From: JBCCMB01 sp039026555
Lineage (GTDB): Bacteria > Pseudomonadota > Alphaproteobacteria > Caulobacterales > Hyphomonadaceae
DNA: 56,358 nucleotides
Reading direction: 5' to 3'
Assembly: GCA_039026555.1 (NCBI GenBank)
Contig: JBCCMB010000004.1
Location: forward strand, 1 to 56,358
Shown here: positions 1-7,818 of the stretch, piece after piece
Layout: the number at the start of each line of letters is the position of its first letter
How positions within the stretch are numbered: the stretch's first letter is position 1
Notes under the pieces: generated by a model
What the model saw: the letters and a program-made list of their open reading frames with translations, nothing else
Databases searched by the model: none
Told to the model about the DNA's origin: nothing
Translations under genes and position numbers: made by a program

Positions 1-176
1 ACTTCGTCGACGACCCAGTCGCGCGCCGTTAGCAACGCGCCCTCCGCGCGCTCGCGCAGATCAATCGGAGCGGTCTCGGGCGCGGCCGGCGCATCTGTGG
101 CGGGTGCGGCTTGAAGGAACAGATCGGCCACGTGATAGGGGCTCCATGGGTGATTAAATGGCGCAGACCCTAGCAT
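1..176 (-). CDS. N-terminal part of an unrecognised protein (runs off the left edge)
   Basis: Read on the minus strand, an ATG at 176 opens a frame of 58 codons without a stop up to the window edge. The product begins MLGSAPFNHPWSPYHVADLF and continues with an Ala/Pro-rich stretch, then a charged helix-like segment. There is no signal peptide in the part that is visible. The gene is divergent from queA, with about 120 bp between the two starts. I do not recognise the family. The clean frame and typical codon use support a real gene, but only its first third or less may be present. Confidence 0.6.
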   Translation of the reverse strand, partial: MLGSAPFNHPWSPYHVADLFLQAAPATDAPAAPETAPIDLRERAEGALLTARDWVVDE

Positions 177-297
177 GTTGAGCGCCAAAGCAAATTTAGG
201 GGCCCGTCATAGGGGCCAGCTTGTCAGGTACAAATGCAAACTCCGCGCCCGCATCGGCCGGTCGACGTGAGGCCGCCGCCTATGCTAAGCGCCGGCG

Positions 298-1362
298 ATG
301 CGTGTCGACGAGTTTGATTTTGACCTCCCCGAAAGCCTGATCGCCCTGCGGCCCGCCCGTCCGCGGGATGCGGCGCGCTTGCTTGTGGTTCGCGGTCCCG
401 ACGGGGTGATTGAGCACAAACGCGTGCACGATCTGCCGGATCTTCTTCGCGCGGGCGATGTCATGGTCGTCAATGATACGCGTGTGATTCCGGCGGCGTT
501 GGAGGCGGTGCGCCCAGCGCGCGAGGATGGCGGCGGCGGGGATGTTCGCGTTGAGCTAAACCTGCACAAACGCTTAGCGCCGAACGCCTGGCGTGCGTTT
601 GCGCGGCCGGCGAAACGTTTGCGTGTAGCCGACACGCTCGCTTTCAACGCGGATCTAAGCGCTCGGGTGGAGGCGAAGGGCGATGGCGGCGAGGTCGATA
701 TAGCGTTTTCCCAATCGGGCGGCGCGCTGGATGACGCGATTGCGCAAATCGGCGCGCCGCCTTTGCCGTCTTACATTGCTCGTAAGCGCGATGTCGATGA
801 CGCCGACGCCGATGATTATCAAACCACCTTCGCCAAAGAGCCCGGCTCGGTCGCGGCGCCGACCGCTGGCCTGCATTTTACGCCGGATTTGTTGGACAAA
901 CTCGCGCGCAACGGTGTCGGGCTTGAACGCACGACATTGCATGTCGGCGCCGGCACGTTTTTGCCGGTCAAATCCGATCGGCTGGAAGACCACGTGATGC
1001 ACTCTGAATGGTGCGTGCTTCGCCCTGAGACTGCCCAATCGATCTTAGATGTGCGAGACGCCGGCGGACGTTGCGTCGCAGTCGGCACCACGGCGCTTCG
1101 AACTTTGGAAAGCGCGGCGCGAGCCACCGGGCAATTGGCGGCGTTTGAAGGTGAAACGGATATCTTCATCACGCCGGGCTATCATTTTAACGCCGTTGAC
1201 GCGCTGATGACGAATTTTCACTTGCCGCGATCGACTTTGTTTATGCTCGTGTGCGCGTTGATGGGCGTGGAGACGATGCAGCGCGCGTATGAGGAGGCCA
1301 TCGACGAGGGGTATCGGTTTTACTCCTATGGCGATGCGTGCCTATTGCTGCCGCATGGCTGA
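298..1362 (+). CDS. queA: S-adenosylmethionine:tRNA ribosyltransferase-isomerase
   Basis: A 354-residue protein, about the normal length of the family. QueA transfers and isomerises the ribosyl part of SAM onto 7-aminomethyl-7-deazaguanine in tRNA, giving epoxyqueuosine. It acts in the cytoplasm on GUN anticodons. Visible family signatures are the N-terminal VDEFDFDLPESLIALRPA type start, VMVVNDTRVIPA near residue 55, EPGSVAAPTAGLHFT near 180, HVGAGTFLPVK near 215, and TNFHLPRSTLFMLVCA near 305. The ATG at 298 fits the family start. Its 3' end overlaps the tgt start by 8 bp, so the two genes are probably cotranscribed and translationally coupled. Confidence 0.97.
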   Translation: MRVDEFDFDLPESLIALRPARPRDAARLLVVRGPDGVIEHKRVHDLPDLLRAGDVMVVNDTRVIPAALEAVRPAREDGGGGDVRVELNLHKRLAPNAWRAFARPAKRLRVADTLAFNADLSARVEAKGDGGEVDIAFSQSGGALDDAIAQIGAPPLPSYIARKRDVDDADADDYQTTFAKEPGSVAAPTAGLHFTPDLLDKLARNGVGLERTTLHVGAGTFLPVKSDRLEDHVMHSEWCVLRPETAQSILDVRDAGGRCVAVGTTALRTLESAARATGQLAAFEGETDIFITPGYHFNAVDALMTNFHLPRSTLFMLVCALMGVETMQRAYEEAIDEGYRFYSYGDACLLLPHG

Positions 1363-2467
1363 GTTTCCTTTTGATATTCACGCCCAAGACGGCGACGCGC
1401 GCACTGGCGTCTTGAAAACGCCGCGCGGCGATATTCGCACGCCGGCCTTTATGCCGGTCGGTACGGCCGGCACGGTGAAAGCGCTTTACCTGGACCAGGT
1501 GCGCGGCGCCGGGTCGGATATTCTGTTGGGCAACACCTATCATCTGATGCTGCGGCCGACGGCCGAGCGCGTGAAGCGCCTCGGCGGCTTGCACGATTTC
1601 ATGCGCTGGGACGGGCCGATCCTTACAGATAGCGGAGGCTTCCAAGTTTGGTCCTTGTCCGACCTTCGAAAAATGACCGAAGAAGGCGTGGAGTTCCGAT
1701 CTCATTTGGATGGCTCCAAACACATGCTGACGCCGGAGCGCTCGATCGAAATCCAAGCGGATTTGCTGGGCGCGGACATCTCTATGCAATTTGACGAGTG
1801 CACCGAGTTTGGCTGTACGCGCGACGAGGCGGCCAGATCCATGGACTTGTCGCTGCGCTGGGGCGCGCGGTCGAAAACCGCGTTTGGCGAACGTACGGAC
1901 CAAGCCCTTTTCGGGATCATTCAAGGTGAAACGCACGAAGACCTCCGCCGCGAAAGCGCCGAACGCTCCATCGAGATCGGTTATGACGGCTACGCCATTG
2001 GCGGGCTCGCCGTGGGCGAGGGGCATGACAAAATGTGCGAGGTGTTGAGTTTCACAACGCCACATCTGCCGGCAGATCGACCGCGTTATCTCATGGGCGT
2101 CGGAAAGCCTATCGATATTTTGGAAAGCGTCGCGCGCGGCGTCGATATGTTTGATTGCGTCCTGCCCACGCGCTCGGGCCGGCACGGTCAGGCGTGGACC
2201 TGGGATGGGCCGATCAATTTGAAGAATGCGCGTTTCGCCGAAGATACCGACCCGATCGACCCCGAGAGCGACTGCCCTGCAAGTCGGGACTACTCAAAGG
2301 CTTATCTCAATCACCTCTTTAAGGCCGGCGAATATCTGGGCCCCATGTTGTTGTCCTGGCACAATATCGCGTTTTTCCAGGCCCTAATGGCGGCGATGCG
2401 AGCGGCGATCGCCGAGGGCCGCTTTGAAGACCTTAGGCGCGACCTCAAAGCGCGTTGGGCGGCTTAG
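1355..2467 (+). CDS. tgt: tRNA-guanine(34) transglycosylase, with two of three zinc cysteines replaced
   Basis: A 371-residue protein. Tgt exchanges guanine-34 for preQ1 in tRNA with GUN anticodons, the step before QueA. The start at 1355 (MAEFPFDIHAQDG) lies inside the queA 3' end and matches the family N-terminus better than upstream methionines. Visible motifs are LGNTYHLMLRP, DSGGFQVWSL with the first catalytic Asp, GGLAVGE, and FDCVLPTRSGRHG with the nucleophile Asp. The usual zinc motif CxCxxC before the YS-AYL-HL segment reads S-D-C-P-A-S: only the middle Cys remains (codons AGC 2267-2269, TGC 2273-2275, AGT 2282-2284). The fourth ligand, His in LLSWHN, is present. Everything else looks intact, so the enzyme may bind zinc differently or not at all. 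Confidence 0.95.
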   Translation: MAEFPFDIHAQDGDARTGVLKTPRGDIRTPAFMPVGTAGTVKALYLDQVRGAGSDILLGNTYHLMLRPTAERVKRLGGLHDFMRWDGPILTDSGGFQVWSLSDLRKMTEEGVEFRSHLDGSKHMLTPERSIEIQADLLGADISMQFDECTEFGCTRDEAARSMDLSLRWGARSKTAFGERTDQALFGIIQGETHEDLRRESAERSIEIGYDGYAIGGLAVGEGHDKMCEVLSFTTPHLPADRPRYLMGVGKPIDILESVARGVDMFDCVLPTRSGRHGQAWTWDGPINLKNARFAEDTDPIDPESDCPASRDYSKAYLNHLFKAGEYLGPMLLSWHNIAFFQALMAAMRAAIAEGRFEDLRRDLKARWAA

Positions 2468-2562
2468 TCAGGCTCCTCGTCGATTGAAAAAGCGAAAGGC
2501 GTCGCCGGCGGCGCGCAGTTTGTGCCTCTCAGGTGCCACCAGTCCTGCGCCAAGAAAGGGGG

Positions 2563-2616
2563 TTTGGTGAGCCCGACAGGGATCGAACCTGTGACCCGCT
2601 GATTAAAAGTCAGCTG
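2563..2616. repeat. attL: 54-bp copy of the 3' part of tRNA-Lys
   Basis: This block is identical over 54 bp to 15811-15864. It reads, on the minus strand, from tRNA position 25 through the anticodon stem-loop, variable region, T arm and CCA end, plus two further bases. It lacks the 5' acceptor strand and D arm, so it is not a functional tRNA. Identity ends at 2562 (g against c) and 2617 (a against c). Confidence 0.95.
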
Positions 2617-2643
2617 AAAACCAATAAAAAACAAAGGACTAAA

Positions 2644-2703
2644 ATCTAACCCTCTGGATTTATCCACACGTAAACGCTGCAATCTGGAGGCGCGATCTAA
2701 CCC
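2644..2703. repeat. Left pair of ATCTAACCC repeats (candidate integrase arm-type sites)
   Basis: ATCTAACCC occurs at 2644-2652 and 2695-2703, in direct orientation, between attL and the end of the integrase gene. Two more direct copies lie just inside attR (15747-15755 and 15759-15767). The related string AATCTGGA is also present near both ends (about 2681 and 15731). Short repeats at both inner ends are the expected pattern for arm-type binding sites of a tyrosine integrase. The function is inferred from position alone. Confidence 0.6.
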
Positions 2704-2711
2704 TTCGCAGG

Positions 2712-3743
2712 TCATTTTTCCAGCCTCCGCGCCATGGATTTGATCGTCGCTCTGCCCGACACATACACCCGGCGTAACTGCGTCACCGTCTCGGGGCTCC
2801 ATCCGCCGACTTCGGCGATCTCATGGTCCTCTAGGCGGTGTGCGCGGGTGATGTATGTGCGGCGCAGATCATGAAGCGTGCGGCTTTCCACGCCCGCCTC
2901 GTCGCGGGCGCGCGTGATCAGCTCTGCCAGCCAGCGGTAGCGCCAGGGAAGGCCCGTATGTTGCGTCAGCACCACCGTTGAGCGCTTCGGGATAGACCGA
3001 AGCAATTCCCGCGTCTCAGGCAAAAGCGGAATACGGACAACGCGCCCGTGCTTGCTTCCCTTGCTTGTTTCGCGGCGAATGTGGTCGTCGTGGACCTGAG
3101 ACCATGTCAGCTCAATGAGATCCTTGGCCCGCAAGCCCGTGTCAGCGCACAGCCGAATAGCATATTCCACTTCGATTGGCGCCTTTGCGCAGACGACTTC
3201 AATCATATCCGGTGTCCAAATCTCTTCGGATTTGTTGACTCTGTGGAGCTTTCCGATCCCGTCCGCGCGGTTGTAGTCGATAAGGGAGTGGTCTTTGCAC
3301 CAACTAAGAACGGTGGATAGGACGGAAATTGCATAGTCGGCCCGGCGGGGACGGTCGCTCATGCTATCGCGCCAAGATATAAAGCTCTTTCGGGCACGAC
3401 GCTCATTCATGGATTCGGTTTTCATTTTACCGAATTTTGCGTCGATCTCCGCCAAATAGCGGAGATAGTCGCGTTGGGTTGGCGGCTTTAGGGTCTGAAA
3501 TTCAGGGCTGGCTTTGTAATCAGTGATCGCTTGTTTGAAGAGACCATCAACGCGCGGCGTCTCTCGCTCTTTCAGCCACGCCGTGTAGAGGTCGTCTGGG
3601 ACGTGCCTCAGGGGGCCTTCGAGAACGCCAGACCATAGTTTTGGGCCGCCCTGATAAAGATAGTAATGGTAACGGCGAGAGCCATCCTTGCGCTTTTTGA
3701 AGGTGAAATAGAGCGTCCCGAGATCAAGCTGCATTTTCACCAT
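2712..3743 (-). CDS. int: Tyrosine site-specific integrase
   Basis: A 343-residue tyrosine recombinase. The N-terminal 70 residues form an arm-binding-like region, followed by a SAM-like core-binding domain (about 75-170) and the catalytic domain (about 180-340). Catalytic residues are visible: Arg in DTGLRAKDL, Lys in the beta hairpin after SKGSK, His-x-x-Arg in LHDLRRT, the Trp of GGWS in the His/Trp position, and the nucleophile Tyr in RRVYVSG. The start MVKMQLDLG overlaps the excisionase-like gene by 20 bp, so the two are coupled. The gene ends 96 bp from attL, as expected for the enzyme that inserted the element at tRNA-Lys. Confidence 0.93.
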   Translation of the reverse strand: MVKMQLDLGTLYFTFKKRKDGSRRYHYYLYQGGPKLWSGVLEGPLRHVPDDLYTAWLKERETPRVDGLFKQAITDYKASPEFQTLKPPTQRDYLRYLAEIDAKFGKMKTESMNERRARKSFISWRDSMSDRPRRADYAISVLSTVLSWCKDHSLIDYNRADGIGKLHRVNKSEEIWTPDMIEVVCAKAPIEVEYAIRLCADTGLRAKDLIELTWSQVHDDHIRRETSKGSKHGRVVRIPLLPETRELLRSIPKRSTVVLTQHTGLPWRYRWLAELITRARDEAGVESRTLHDLRRTYITRAHRLEDHEIAEVGGWSPETVTQLRRVYVSGRATIKSMARRLEK

Positions 3744-3960
3744 TTTCGGCCTCCCAAGCATCCCATTCAGACTTTGGGACTTGTTCCGCCGGCGTGTCGA
3801 CCTCAAAAATTCGGTTCAGGGCCTGAATGAGAACGGGTTTGTACCAACGATAGCCTCGCCCAAACCTAACAGGCGCTGCGATCTCGCGCGGGTTGATGTT
3901 GCCCAGTAGCTCTTTGGCTTCGGCCTCAGTCAACAGCACGGGATCGAGCGCAGCGGCCAT
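3724..3960 (-). CDS. Excisionase/AlpA-like small DNA-binding protein
   Basis: A 78-residue protein with the pattern LLTEAEAKELLG, then APVRFGRGYRWYKPVLIQAL. This matches the winged-helix fold of AlpA/Xis-type recombination directionality factors. It lies directly upstream of int on the same strand with overlapping ends. Its likely job is to bind near the att sites and bias the integrase toward excision. The exact family was not confirmed by search, and a plain transcriptional regulator is the alternative. Confidence 0.7.
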   Translation of the reverse strand: MAAALDPVLLTEAEAKELLGNINPREIAAPVRFGRGYRWYKPVLIQALNRIFEVDTPAEQVPKSEWDAWEAENGENAA

Positions 3961-3963
3961 CTT

Positions 3964-4170
3964 TCAGCTGTCCCTCGCCACTTCAACCACGTTTGCCTGC
4001 GATAGGGGCGCGTATTCCAAGGCGCGAATGGCTTTGTCGATTTCGTCGTGCGTAACCGCGCCGTCTTTCACGCGCCGAAGCGTGTTTGCGGCGATTGATA
4101 CGTTTTGGGAGTGGCAAACACGGTAACCCAGCTCATAAAGCGTCGAGAGACCGATGGACTTTATGGACAT
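3964..4170 (-). CDS. Small unknown element protein (68 aa)
   Basis: The start MSIKSIGLSTLYELG at 4170 is preceded by a strong ribosome site, GAGGAG, seven bases upstream. That site lies within the end of the neighbouring gene. An in-frame ATG at 4188 lacks such a site. The protein is mostly helical, has no membrane segment, and is not recognised. It sits three bases from the excisionase-like gene in the leftward operon. Confidence 0.65.
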   Translation of the reverse strand: MSIKSIGLSTLYELGYRVCHSQNVSIAANTLRRVKDGAVTHDEIDKAIRALEYAPLSQANVVEVARDS

Positions 4171-4174
4171 CCGC

Positions 4175-4714
4175 CTACTCCTCGTCAAACGCGAAATCTG
4201 GGTGCGAAAATTCGTCCAGCGCGCTCAAAGCACCCCGTCGCACGAAGGCAGTTAGCCTTTCTAGTTCGGCGATGTTGCGTTCCCCATTTACAAGCGACAT
4301 TCCGCTTAGAACCGCGTCTATAACTGCAACCATTCTTGCCGGATCCGAATTGCAAAAATCGGCGATGCTTTGGTCGCCCACTTTGACGCCGCCGTCGGAG
4401 TAGAGGATTTCGCGTCTTGCTTCCAAAGCGTCGGCGCAATGCTGGACGTAGGCGGCGACTTCTTTTTCAGACACGCCGAGCCGTTGCATGAGCGCCTTTG
4501 TGGTGGGGTGGGGTTTCACGCCCTCGACAGCCTTAAGCTGGATGTAGCTCAGGAAACGGGACCGAAGGAGGTCGCAGTCCAGCCAGTCTTCGGGGAATTT
4601 GCAGCCCGTCGGACACTCAGCAGACGCTGGGCGCTCGCCTTCGCGGACCCAAATCGGATAGATCGAAAGAGCGCAGACATCGCACTTTGTCGTTTTGCTT
4701 TCGTTATCAGCCAC
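4175..4714 (-). CDS. Unknown element protein with N-terminal cysteine cluster
   Basis: A 179-residue protein. The N-terminus carries CDVC (about residues 10-13) and then CPTGC followed by another Cys (about 34-46), a likely zinc site. The rest is predicted soluble and helical, with a heptad-like HCADALEARREIL segment near the middle and an acidic C-terminus. I do not recognise the family. It is part of the leftward operon, spaced by a few bases from its neighbours. Confidence 0.7.
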   Translation of the reverse strand: MADNESKTTKCDVCALSIYPIWVREGERPASAECPTGCKFPEDWLDCDLLRSRFLSYIQLKAVEGVKPHPTTKALMQRLGVSEKEVAAYVQHCADALEARREILYSDGGVKVGDQSIADFCNSDPARMVAVIDAVLSGMSLVNGERNIAELERLTAFVRRGALSALDEFSHPDFAFDEE

Positions 4715-4716
4715 AG

Positions 4717-5028
4717 CTACACCTCCCCATCGTCATCGCGGAGCAGGTCGGCGGCGGCGCGTCCCCATATCCAGTCGAGAATGGCGTCCGCCTGCCGTGT
4801 GTCGATGGACAGGCCGTCGCATTCGCCTTCAACGGCTTCGATCAGCGCCTCGCGTTCAATCGGTAGGTATCCTGCTGGGCGCAACGCCAGCCCGGCGTCT
4901 GCGAGGGCGTTTAGTACGGTTTCGCTATCTTTAACGTAGCCAGGCATGGGAAGGCGTCGCGGCCCGCCGTTCAGAGCGTCCGCCAGAAGCTCAATCACCG
5001 CCTCACGCGTCCCCGGTGTCTCAGTCAT
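4717..5028 (-). CDS. Unknown element protein (103 aa)
   Basis: The start MTETPGTREAVIELLADAL at 5028 overlaps the stop of the upstream gene (ATGACTGA arrangement), suggesting translational coupling. An ATG 12 bases earlier is possible. The protein is acidic and soluble, with no membrane segment. The ALADAGLALRPAGYLP segment is of a type seen in phage hypotheticals, but I cannot name a family. Confidence 0.65.
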   Translation of the reverse strand: MTETPGTREAVIELLADALNGGPRRLPMPGYVKDSETVLNALADAGLALRPAGYLPIEREALIEAVEGECDGLSIDTRQADAILDWIWGRAAADLLRDDDGEV

Positions 5029-5395
5029 CGCGGGGCTCATTGGGTTGGTTGGCGGCCAGATATTCGGAAGCGATCGGACCCTGGTAAATCGCGTTCCTCC
5101 AGTTCTCAGACCAGAAGCTTCCCTTGCGTGTTCTCAAGTTCGGCAGATGCGGGCCCACAAAAATGGCGCCCATCTCAAATCGCCAAAGGCTCGTTCCTCC
5201 GCAGACGCCGCACTTAGCGATGTCTAGGTCCGAATTCTCCCACCACACCTGATAGAACCAGTCTTCTCCGGTCTGGATGGAACCCCCGCACCACGGGCAC
5301 TTTTGCGTGCCGCCGTAACTGGTGAGCGCCAGTTCATCGATCTGACGCGTGAGTTTGTCCCGCTTTGCCTCAAGGCGCTTAAGCTTACGCTCCAC
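5021..5395 (-). CDS. Small zinc-ribbon-like element protein with N-terminal coiled coil
   Basis: A 124-residue protein starting at GTG 5395, preceded by AGGAGG five bases upstream. This start inside the previous gene's 3' end is clearer than any upstream frame. Residues 1-25 (VERKLKRLEAKRDKLTRQ) look coiled-coil. Two cysteine knuckles, CPWCGG near 35 and CGVCGG near 62, form a probable zinc ribbon. The function is not known; binding of nucleic acid or a phage protein is possible. Confidence 0.7.
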   Translation of the reverse strand: MERKLKRLEAKRDKLTRQIDELALTSYGGTQKCPWCGGSIQTGEDWFYQVWWENSDLDIAKCGVCGGTSLWRFEMGAIFVGPHLPNLRTRKGSFWSENWRNAIYQGPIASEYLAANQPNEPRDD

Positions 5396-5915
5396 CGTCG
5401 CCTCCTGGTTTGCTGAAAACGAAGGGCTCAAGCGGCGTGTCCTTAGCCAAATAAAGCGGGTGGCGGGGAAAACCGTGCTTAGTCTTGCCGAGGCACCACA
5501 ATTGAACGTCGTATTGCGCGGCCCGCTCGACCAAGCGAATGAGTTCAGGCGTAACCATCGAGTGCGCGCCACAAGCGACAACGAATGGCGATTTATGAAC
5601 TGCTGAAAGCAACAATGCTTCGCCGATTGCGCGCACGTTCTCCGGGCCTATCGGGTCGGGATGACCGATTAAGTCCTTGGGATTTGTGGCGCGCAACGCG
5701 AAAAAATTCACCACCACGAGACCGCCGAGCCCTTCTCTTTGAGCGAAGCCAATACCCCGGCGAATTGTGGGGTCGTCGATTTTAGCATCAGCTTTTGAAG
5801 GATTGAGCATGTCGAGTATGAGGGGCGGCCCTTCGGCCCAGCGGCGCTCCAGCCAAGTGCGGTAGTTGTTGCATTCCGAGATGACAGCGCTTCGGCGCAT
5901 AAAAAGGTCCGACAT
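5385..5915 (-). CDS. DUF1643 family protein
   Basis: A 176-residue protein matching DUF1643. Family features are an aromatic-rich start around YRTWLERRW, then LDMLNPSKADAKIDDPTIRR, GLGGLVVVNFFALRATNPKDL near residue 70, PIGPENVRAI, and a later CLGKTKHGFPRHPLYL segment. Members occur often in phages and mobile elements, and their biochemical role is not established. The first base of the ATG at 5915 is shared with the stop of a 22-codon frame upstream. It belongs to the leftward operon. Confidence 0.85.
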   Translation of the reverse strand: MSDLFMRRSAVISECNNYRTWLERRWAEGPPLILDMLNPSKADAKIDDPTIRRGIGFAQREGLGGLVVVNFFALRATNPKDLIGHPDPIGPENVRAIGEALLLSAVHKSPFVVACGAHSMVTPELIRLVERAAQYDVQLWCLGKTKHGFPRHPLYLAKDTPLEPFVFSKPGGDGGA

Positions 5916-5983
5916 CACCCGCCTTCATCTTTTGCTGCGTCTAGCTGCTTCTTGCGTCTGGCAAGTTCCTCTTCAAAAAACAT
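5915..5983 (-). CDS. Possible 22-residue peptide between two operon genes
   Basis: An ATG at 5983 starts a 22-codon frame (MFFEEELARRKKQ then LDAAKDEGG) with GGGAGG nine bases upstream. Its stop overlaps the DUF1643 start. It fills the only gap between the overlapping genes on either side, so it may be a real charged peptide or serve to couple translation. Support is limited to the ribosome site and the fit. Confidence 0.4.
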   Translation of the reverse strand: MFFEEELARRKKQLDAAKDEGG

Positions 5984-6209
5984 CGACCCAGGCCTCCCGC
6001 CAATCGTCTTCCTCGCCGGCCGTGGCGAAGTGCTCTTCAGCTTGCATTCTGAGAAGGCGCATAGCGTTGTTTAGATGGCGGTCGGACATGTCCTCGACGG
6101 CGATCATGGAGCCATCGCGCTGTTCCCAAGCGCCGTCTTCGGGTTGCGGACGGCGATCTTCTGCCGAGTAGAAGTCGGTTATTTGCGTATCGGACCAATC
6201 ATTTTTCAT
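5973..6209 (-). CDS. Small acidic element protein (78 aa)
   Basis: The start MKNDWSDTQITDFY at 6209 overlaps the end of the upstream gene. The product is hydrophilic and acidic, with an MSDRHLNNAMRLLRM helix near the middle and a C-terminus rich in Glu, Asp and Trp. No family is recognised. Overlaps on both sides place it in the leftward operon. Confidence 0.6.
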   Translation of the reverse strand: MKNDWSDTQITDFYSAEDRRPQPEDGAWEQRDGSMIAVEDMSDRHLNNAMRLLRMQAEEHFATAGEEDDWREAWVDVF

Positions 6210-6843
6210 CCCGAACGCCTCCATCTTTTGCTGGCGTGCTGGCGAGGGCTTGGCGTGCCGCGTTGAATGCCTCACGCGGGATCCGCGTCTTGCCCGCGCT
6301 GTTGCTCAGCTCGCACTCATAAAACGCGCGAACACAGACCAGCGGGCCGCCTGCGCCGCCATTTGCTGGCAGCTCGGCAAACGGCTTGAGCGCCGCCTCC
6401 AGCTCCGCGATGCGCTTGTCATTGATAATCTGACGATGCTCTCGGCTTTCCGAAATCCGTTTCGAGCAAGCATCTGGGTCGGCGTAGGGCTCGCCCGCGA
6501 CTGTCTTGAACATCTCGCTTCCGCCGCCGGCGTGATGCATCATCGCTTTCGAGTATTCGCGGCAGAGAGTTTCCAGCTCCGCGATGTGGTCTAGGAGGGC
6601 TGGGAGGGCGTTAACGGCTGCGGAAATCATCTCCAATCGCGGCGACATTTCGTGCGCCAACTCCTCTTCGTCGATAATGCCGGTTAGTTCTTCGTCCACA
6701 GGATTTCCGTGCGCAAGCAGCGCGATCGTGCCCACGTGTTCGCCGCTCCCTGAAGTGAAGGTCGTCAAATACGTTGGGAGCTTGAGGTCCGCTCTATCGA
6801 ATAGCCGCCTCAGCTCCTCGATCACCTCTTTAATGTCGGTCAT
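6199..6843 (-). CDS. Unknown element protein with coiled-coil stretches (214 aa)
   Basis: The start MTDIKEVIEELRRLFD at 6843 overlaps the stop of the upstream DUF3268 gene. Two helical segments (LLDHIAELETLCREYSKAM near residue 95 and KRIAELEAALKPFAEL near 150) resemble phage proteins of the Ea22 kind, built from IAELE repeats. It has no membrane segment or enzyme motif. The resemblance is by pattern only. Confidence 0.65.
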   Translation of the reverse strand: MTDIKEVIEELRRLFDRADLKLPTYLTTFTSGSGEHVGTIALLAHGNPVDEELTGIIDEEELAHEMSPRLEMISAAVNALPALLDHIAELETLCREYSKAMMHHAGGGSEMFKTVAGEPYADPDACSKRISESREHRQIINDKRIAELEAALKPFAELPANGGAGGPLVCVRAFYECELSNSAGKTRIPREAFNAARQALASTPAKDGGVRDEK

Positions 6844-7277
6844 GACTGGGGCTCCTGGACGTTTCCAAGGGCGCGTTCGTGGCACGCAACGACCACCCGG
6901 CGACACATGTCCTCGTCAAACATGCCGATATGACAATTTGCGGCCGACACGCCCAAAGCGTCCGCTAACCATTGGTAGGCTTCCCTGCGGCTCACCCCCC
7001 CGCCGCGCCAAAAGGGATCGAACGCTTGATGGGCTTTCAATTTTGCTCGACGCAATGAGGCGTTTGCGAGCCTCCCCATGGGAGTGATGGTATGCGGATG
7101 GCAGCCCACATAGGCGTCACAAGGGCGGCAGAGATAGAAGTTCTTGGCGAAAAGGTCCGGCCGATGAGGGTAGATCATTTTGCCCGAAACACGTTCCGCC
7201 TCTCTATCGCAGTAGTCACACTTAACGGGAGCCTTGGGGCGATCCGGTACATGCTTGTTTTTTCGACGGCGGCTCAT
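6840..7277 (-). CDS. Zinc-finger-containing protein, DUF3268 family
   Basis: A 145-residue protein with the hallmarks of DUF3268: KCDYCDREA, YPHRPDLFAKNFYLCRPCDAY with the second Cys pair, VGCHPHT, GRLANASLRRAK, AFDPFW, SRREAYQWLADALG, and CHIGMFDEDMCRRVV near the C-terminus. The family is found mainly in phages and integrated elements; its role is not known. The start at 7277 (MSRRRKNKHVPD) overlaps the previous gene by four bases. Confidence 0.85.
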   Translation of the reverse strand: MSRRRKNKHVPDRPKAPVKCDYCDREAERVSGKMIYPHRPDLFAKNFYLCRPCDAYVGCHPHTITPMGRLANASLRRAKLKAHQAFDPFWRGGGVSRREAYQWLADALGVSAANCHIGMFDEDMCRRVVVACHERALGNVQEPQS

Positions 7278-7501
7278 GAATGCGTCTCCTTCTGGCTGTA
7301 GATTTCTAGCGACATGCCGTCTGCAGCGAGCTTCAGGGGCGTCTCGCAATGTGGGCACTTCATAGGGCCGCTTCGCGCCGCAACGCGTGCTGTTATTCGC
7401 GCCAATGTCTCGTCTAGATCCGCCGCAATCTTTGGCTTCATCTCACGCCAGTACGCCGCGCAATTGGAGTAGCCGGGATACGGCTCTTTGAGGTTGGTCA
7501 T
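7274..7501 (-). CDS. Small unknown protein with a CxxC motif (75 aa)
   Basis: The product begins MTNLKEPYPGYSNCAAYWRE and has one knuckle, CPHCETPL, near residue 49. With an upstream Cys this may bind a metal. The start ATG overlaps the stop of the small membrane protein at 7498 (ATGA). No family is recognised. Confidence 0.65.
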   Translation of the reverse strand: MTNLKEPYPGYSNCAAYWREMKPKIAADLDETLARITARVAARSGPMKCPHCETPLKLAADGMSLEIYSQKETHS

Positions 7502-7596
7502 TTCGGCCCTCGCGGAGTCGAGCCGAGAAGAAACGCGACCGCCCCTAGTAGCGCCATCACGATGATGGCCATTTGGAGTTCGGTTTGCTGGTCCAT
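7498..7596 (-). CDS. Single-helix membrane peptide (32 aa)
   Basis: The ATG at 7596 is preceded by AAGGGGAA about seven bases upstream. The product is MDQQTELQ followed by a hydrophobic stretch (MAIIVMALLGAVAFLLG) and a short polar tail, a simple one-pass topology. Its stop overlaps the next start by ATGA. The combination of ribosome site, membrane helix and overlap makes a real gene likely despite its size. The role is unknown; small membrane proteins in phages can act as holin antagonists or inhibitors. Confidence 0.6.
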   Translation of the reverse strand: MDQQTELQMAIIVMALLGAVAFLLGSTPRGPK

Positions 7597-7608
7597 TGAC
7601 AGTTCCCC

Positions 7609-7818
7609 TTAGGATATCTTGTCGAGGTATTCATTGAGCCCGAGATCGGCCACGCCATCCCTGAAGGACTCATTCTCAGAGAGTTCTTTTTCGGTCGCCA
7701 AAGGTCCAACACCCGCTTGTAAGACAAGCGCTTTTGCAATTGCCTCTAAAGCATCCGCGATACGTTTTAGGTTCCGTTCGTCGGGCTCTTTCAGCCATAG
7801 CTCTTCGTGTTTGGTCAT
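7609..7818 (-). CDS. Small unknown element protein (69 aa)
   Basis: It starts MTKHEELWLKEPDERNLKR and continues as one long helix (IADALEAIAKALVLQAG) with an acidic tail. The ATG overlaps the stop of the upstream gene (ATGA). No domain is recognised. It is soluble and probably oligomeric through the helix. Confidence 0.6.
   Translation of the reverse strand: MTKHEELWLKEPDERNLKRIADALEAIAKALVLQAGVGPLATEKELSENESFRDGVADLGLNEYLDKIS

Noticed and set aside
177..297. A preQ1 riboswitch before queA
   Set aside because: The short AT-poor leader shows neither the hairpin nor the A-rich tail of preQ1-I, and no preQ1-II pattern was found.
2563..2616. A second tRNA-Lys gene at the left end
   Set aside because: Only positions 25-76 are present. 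The acceptor 5' strand and the D arm are missing, so it is an attachment-site copy.
2464..2802. A 112-codon minus-strand frame crossing attL
   Set aside because: It reads through the tRNA-derived repeat and the integrase 3' end, has no ribosome site, and has no recognisable motif. The frame is open by chance.
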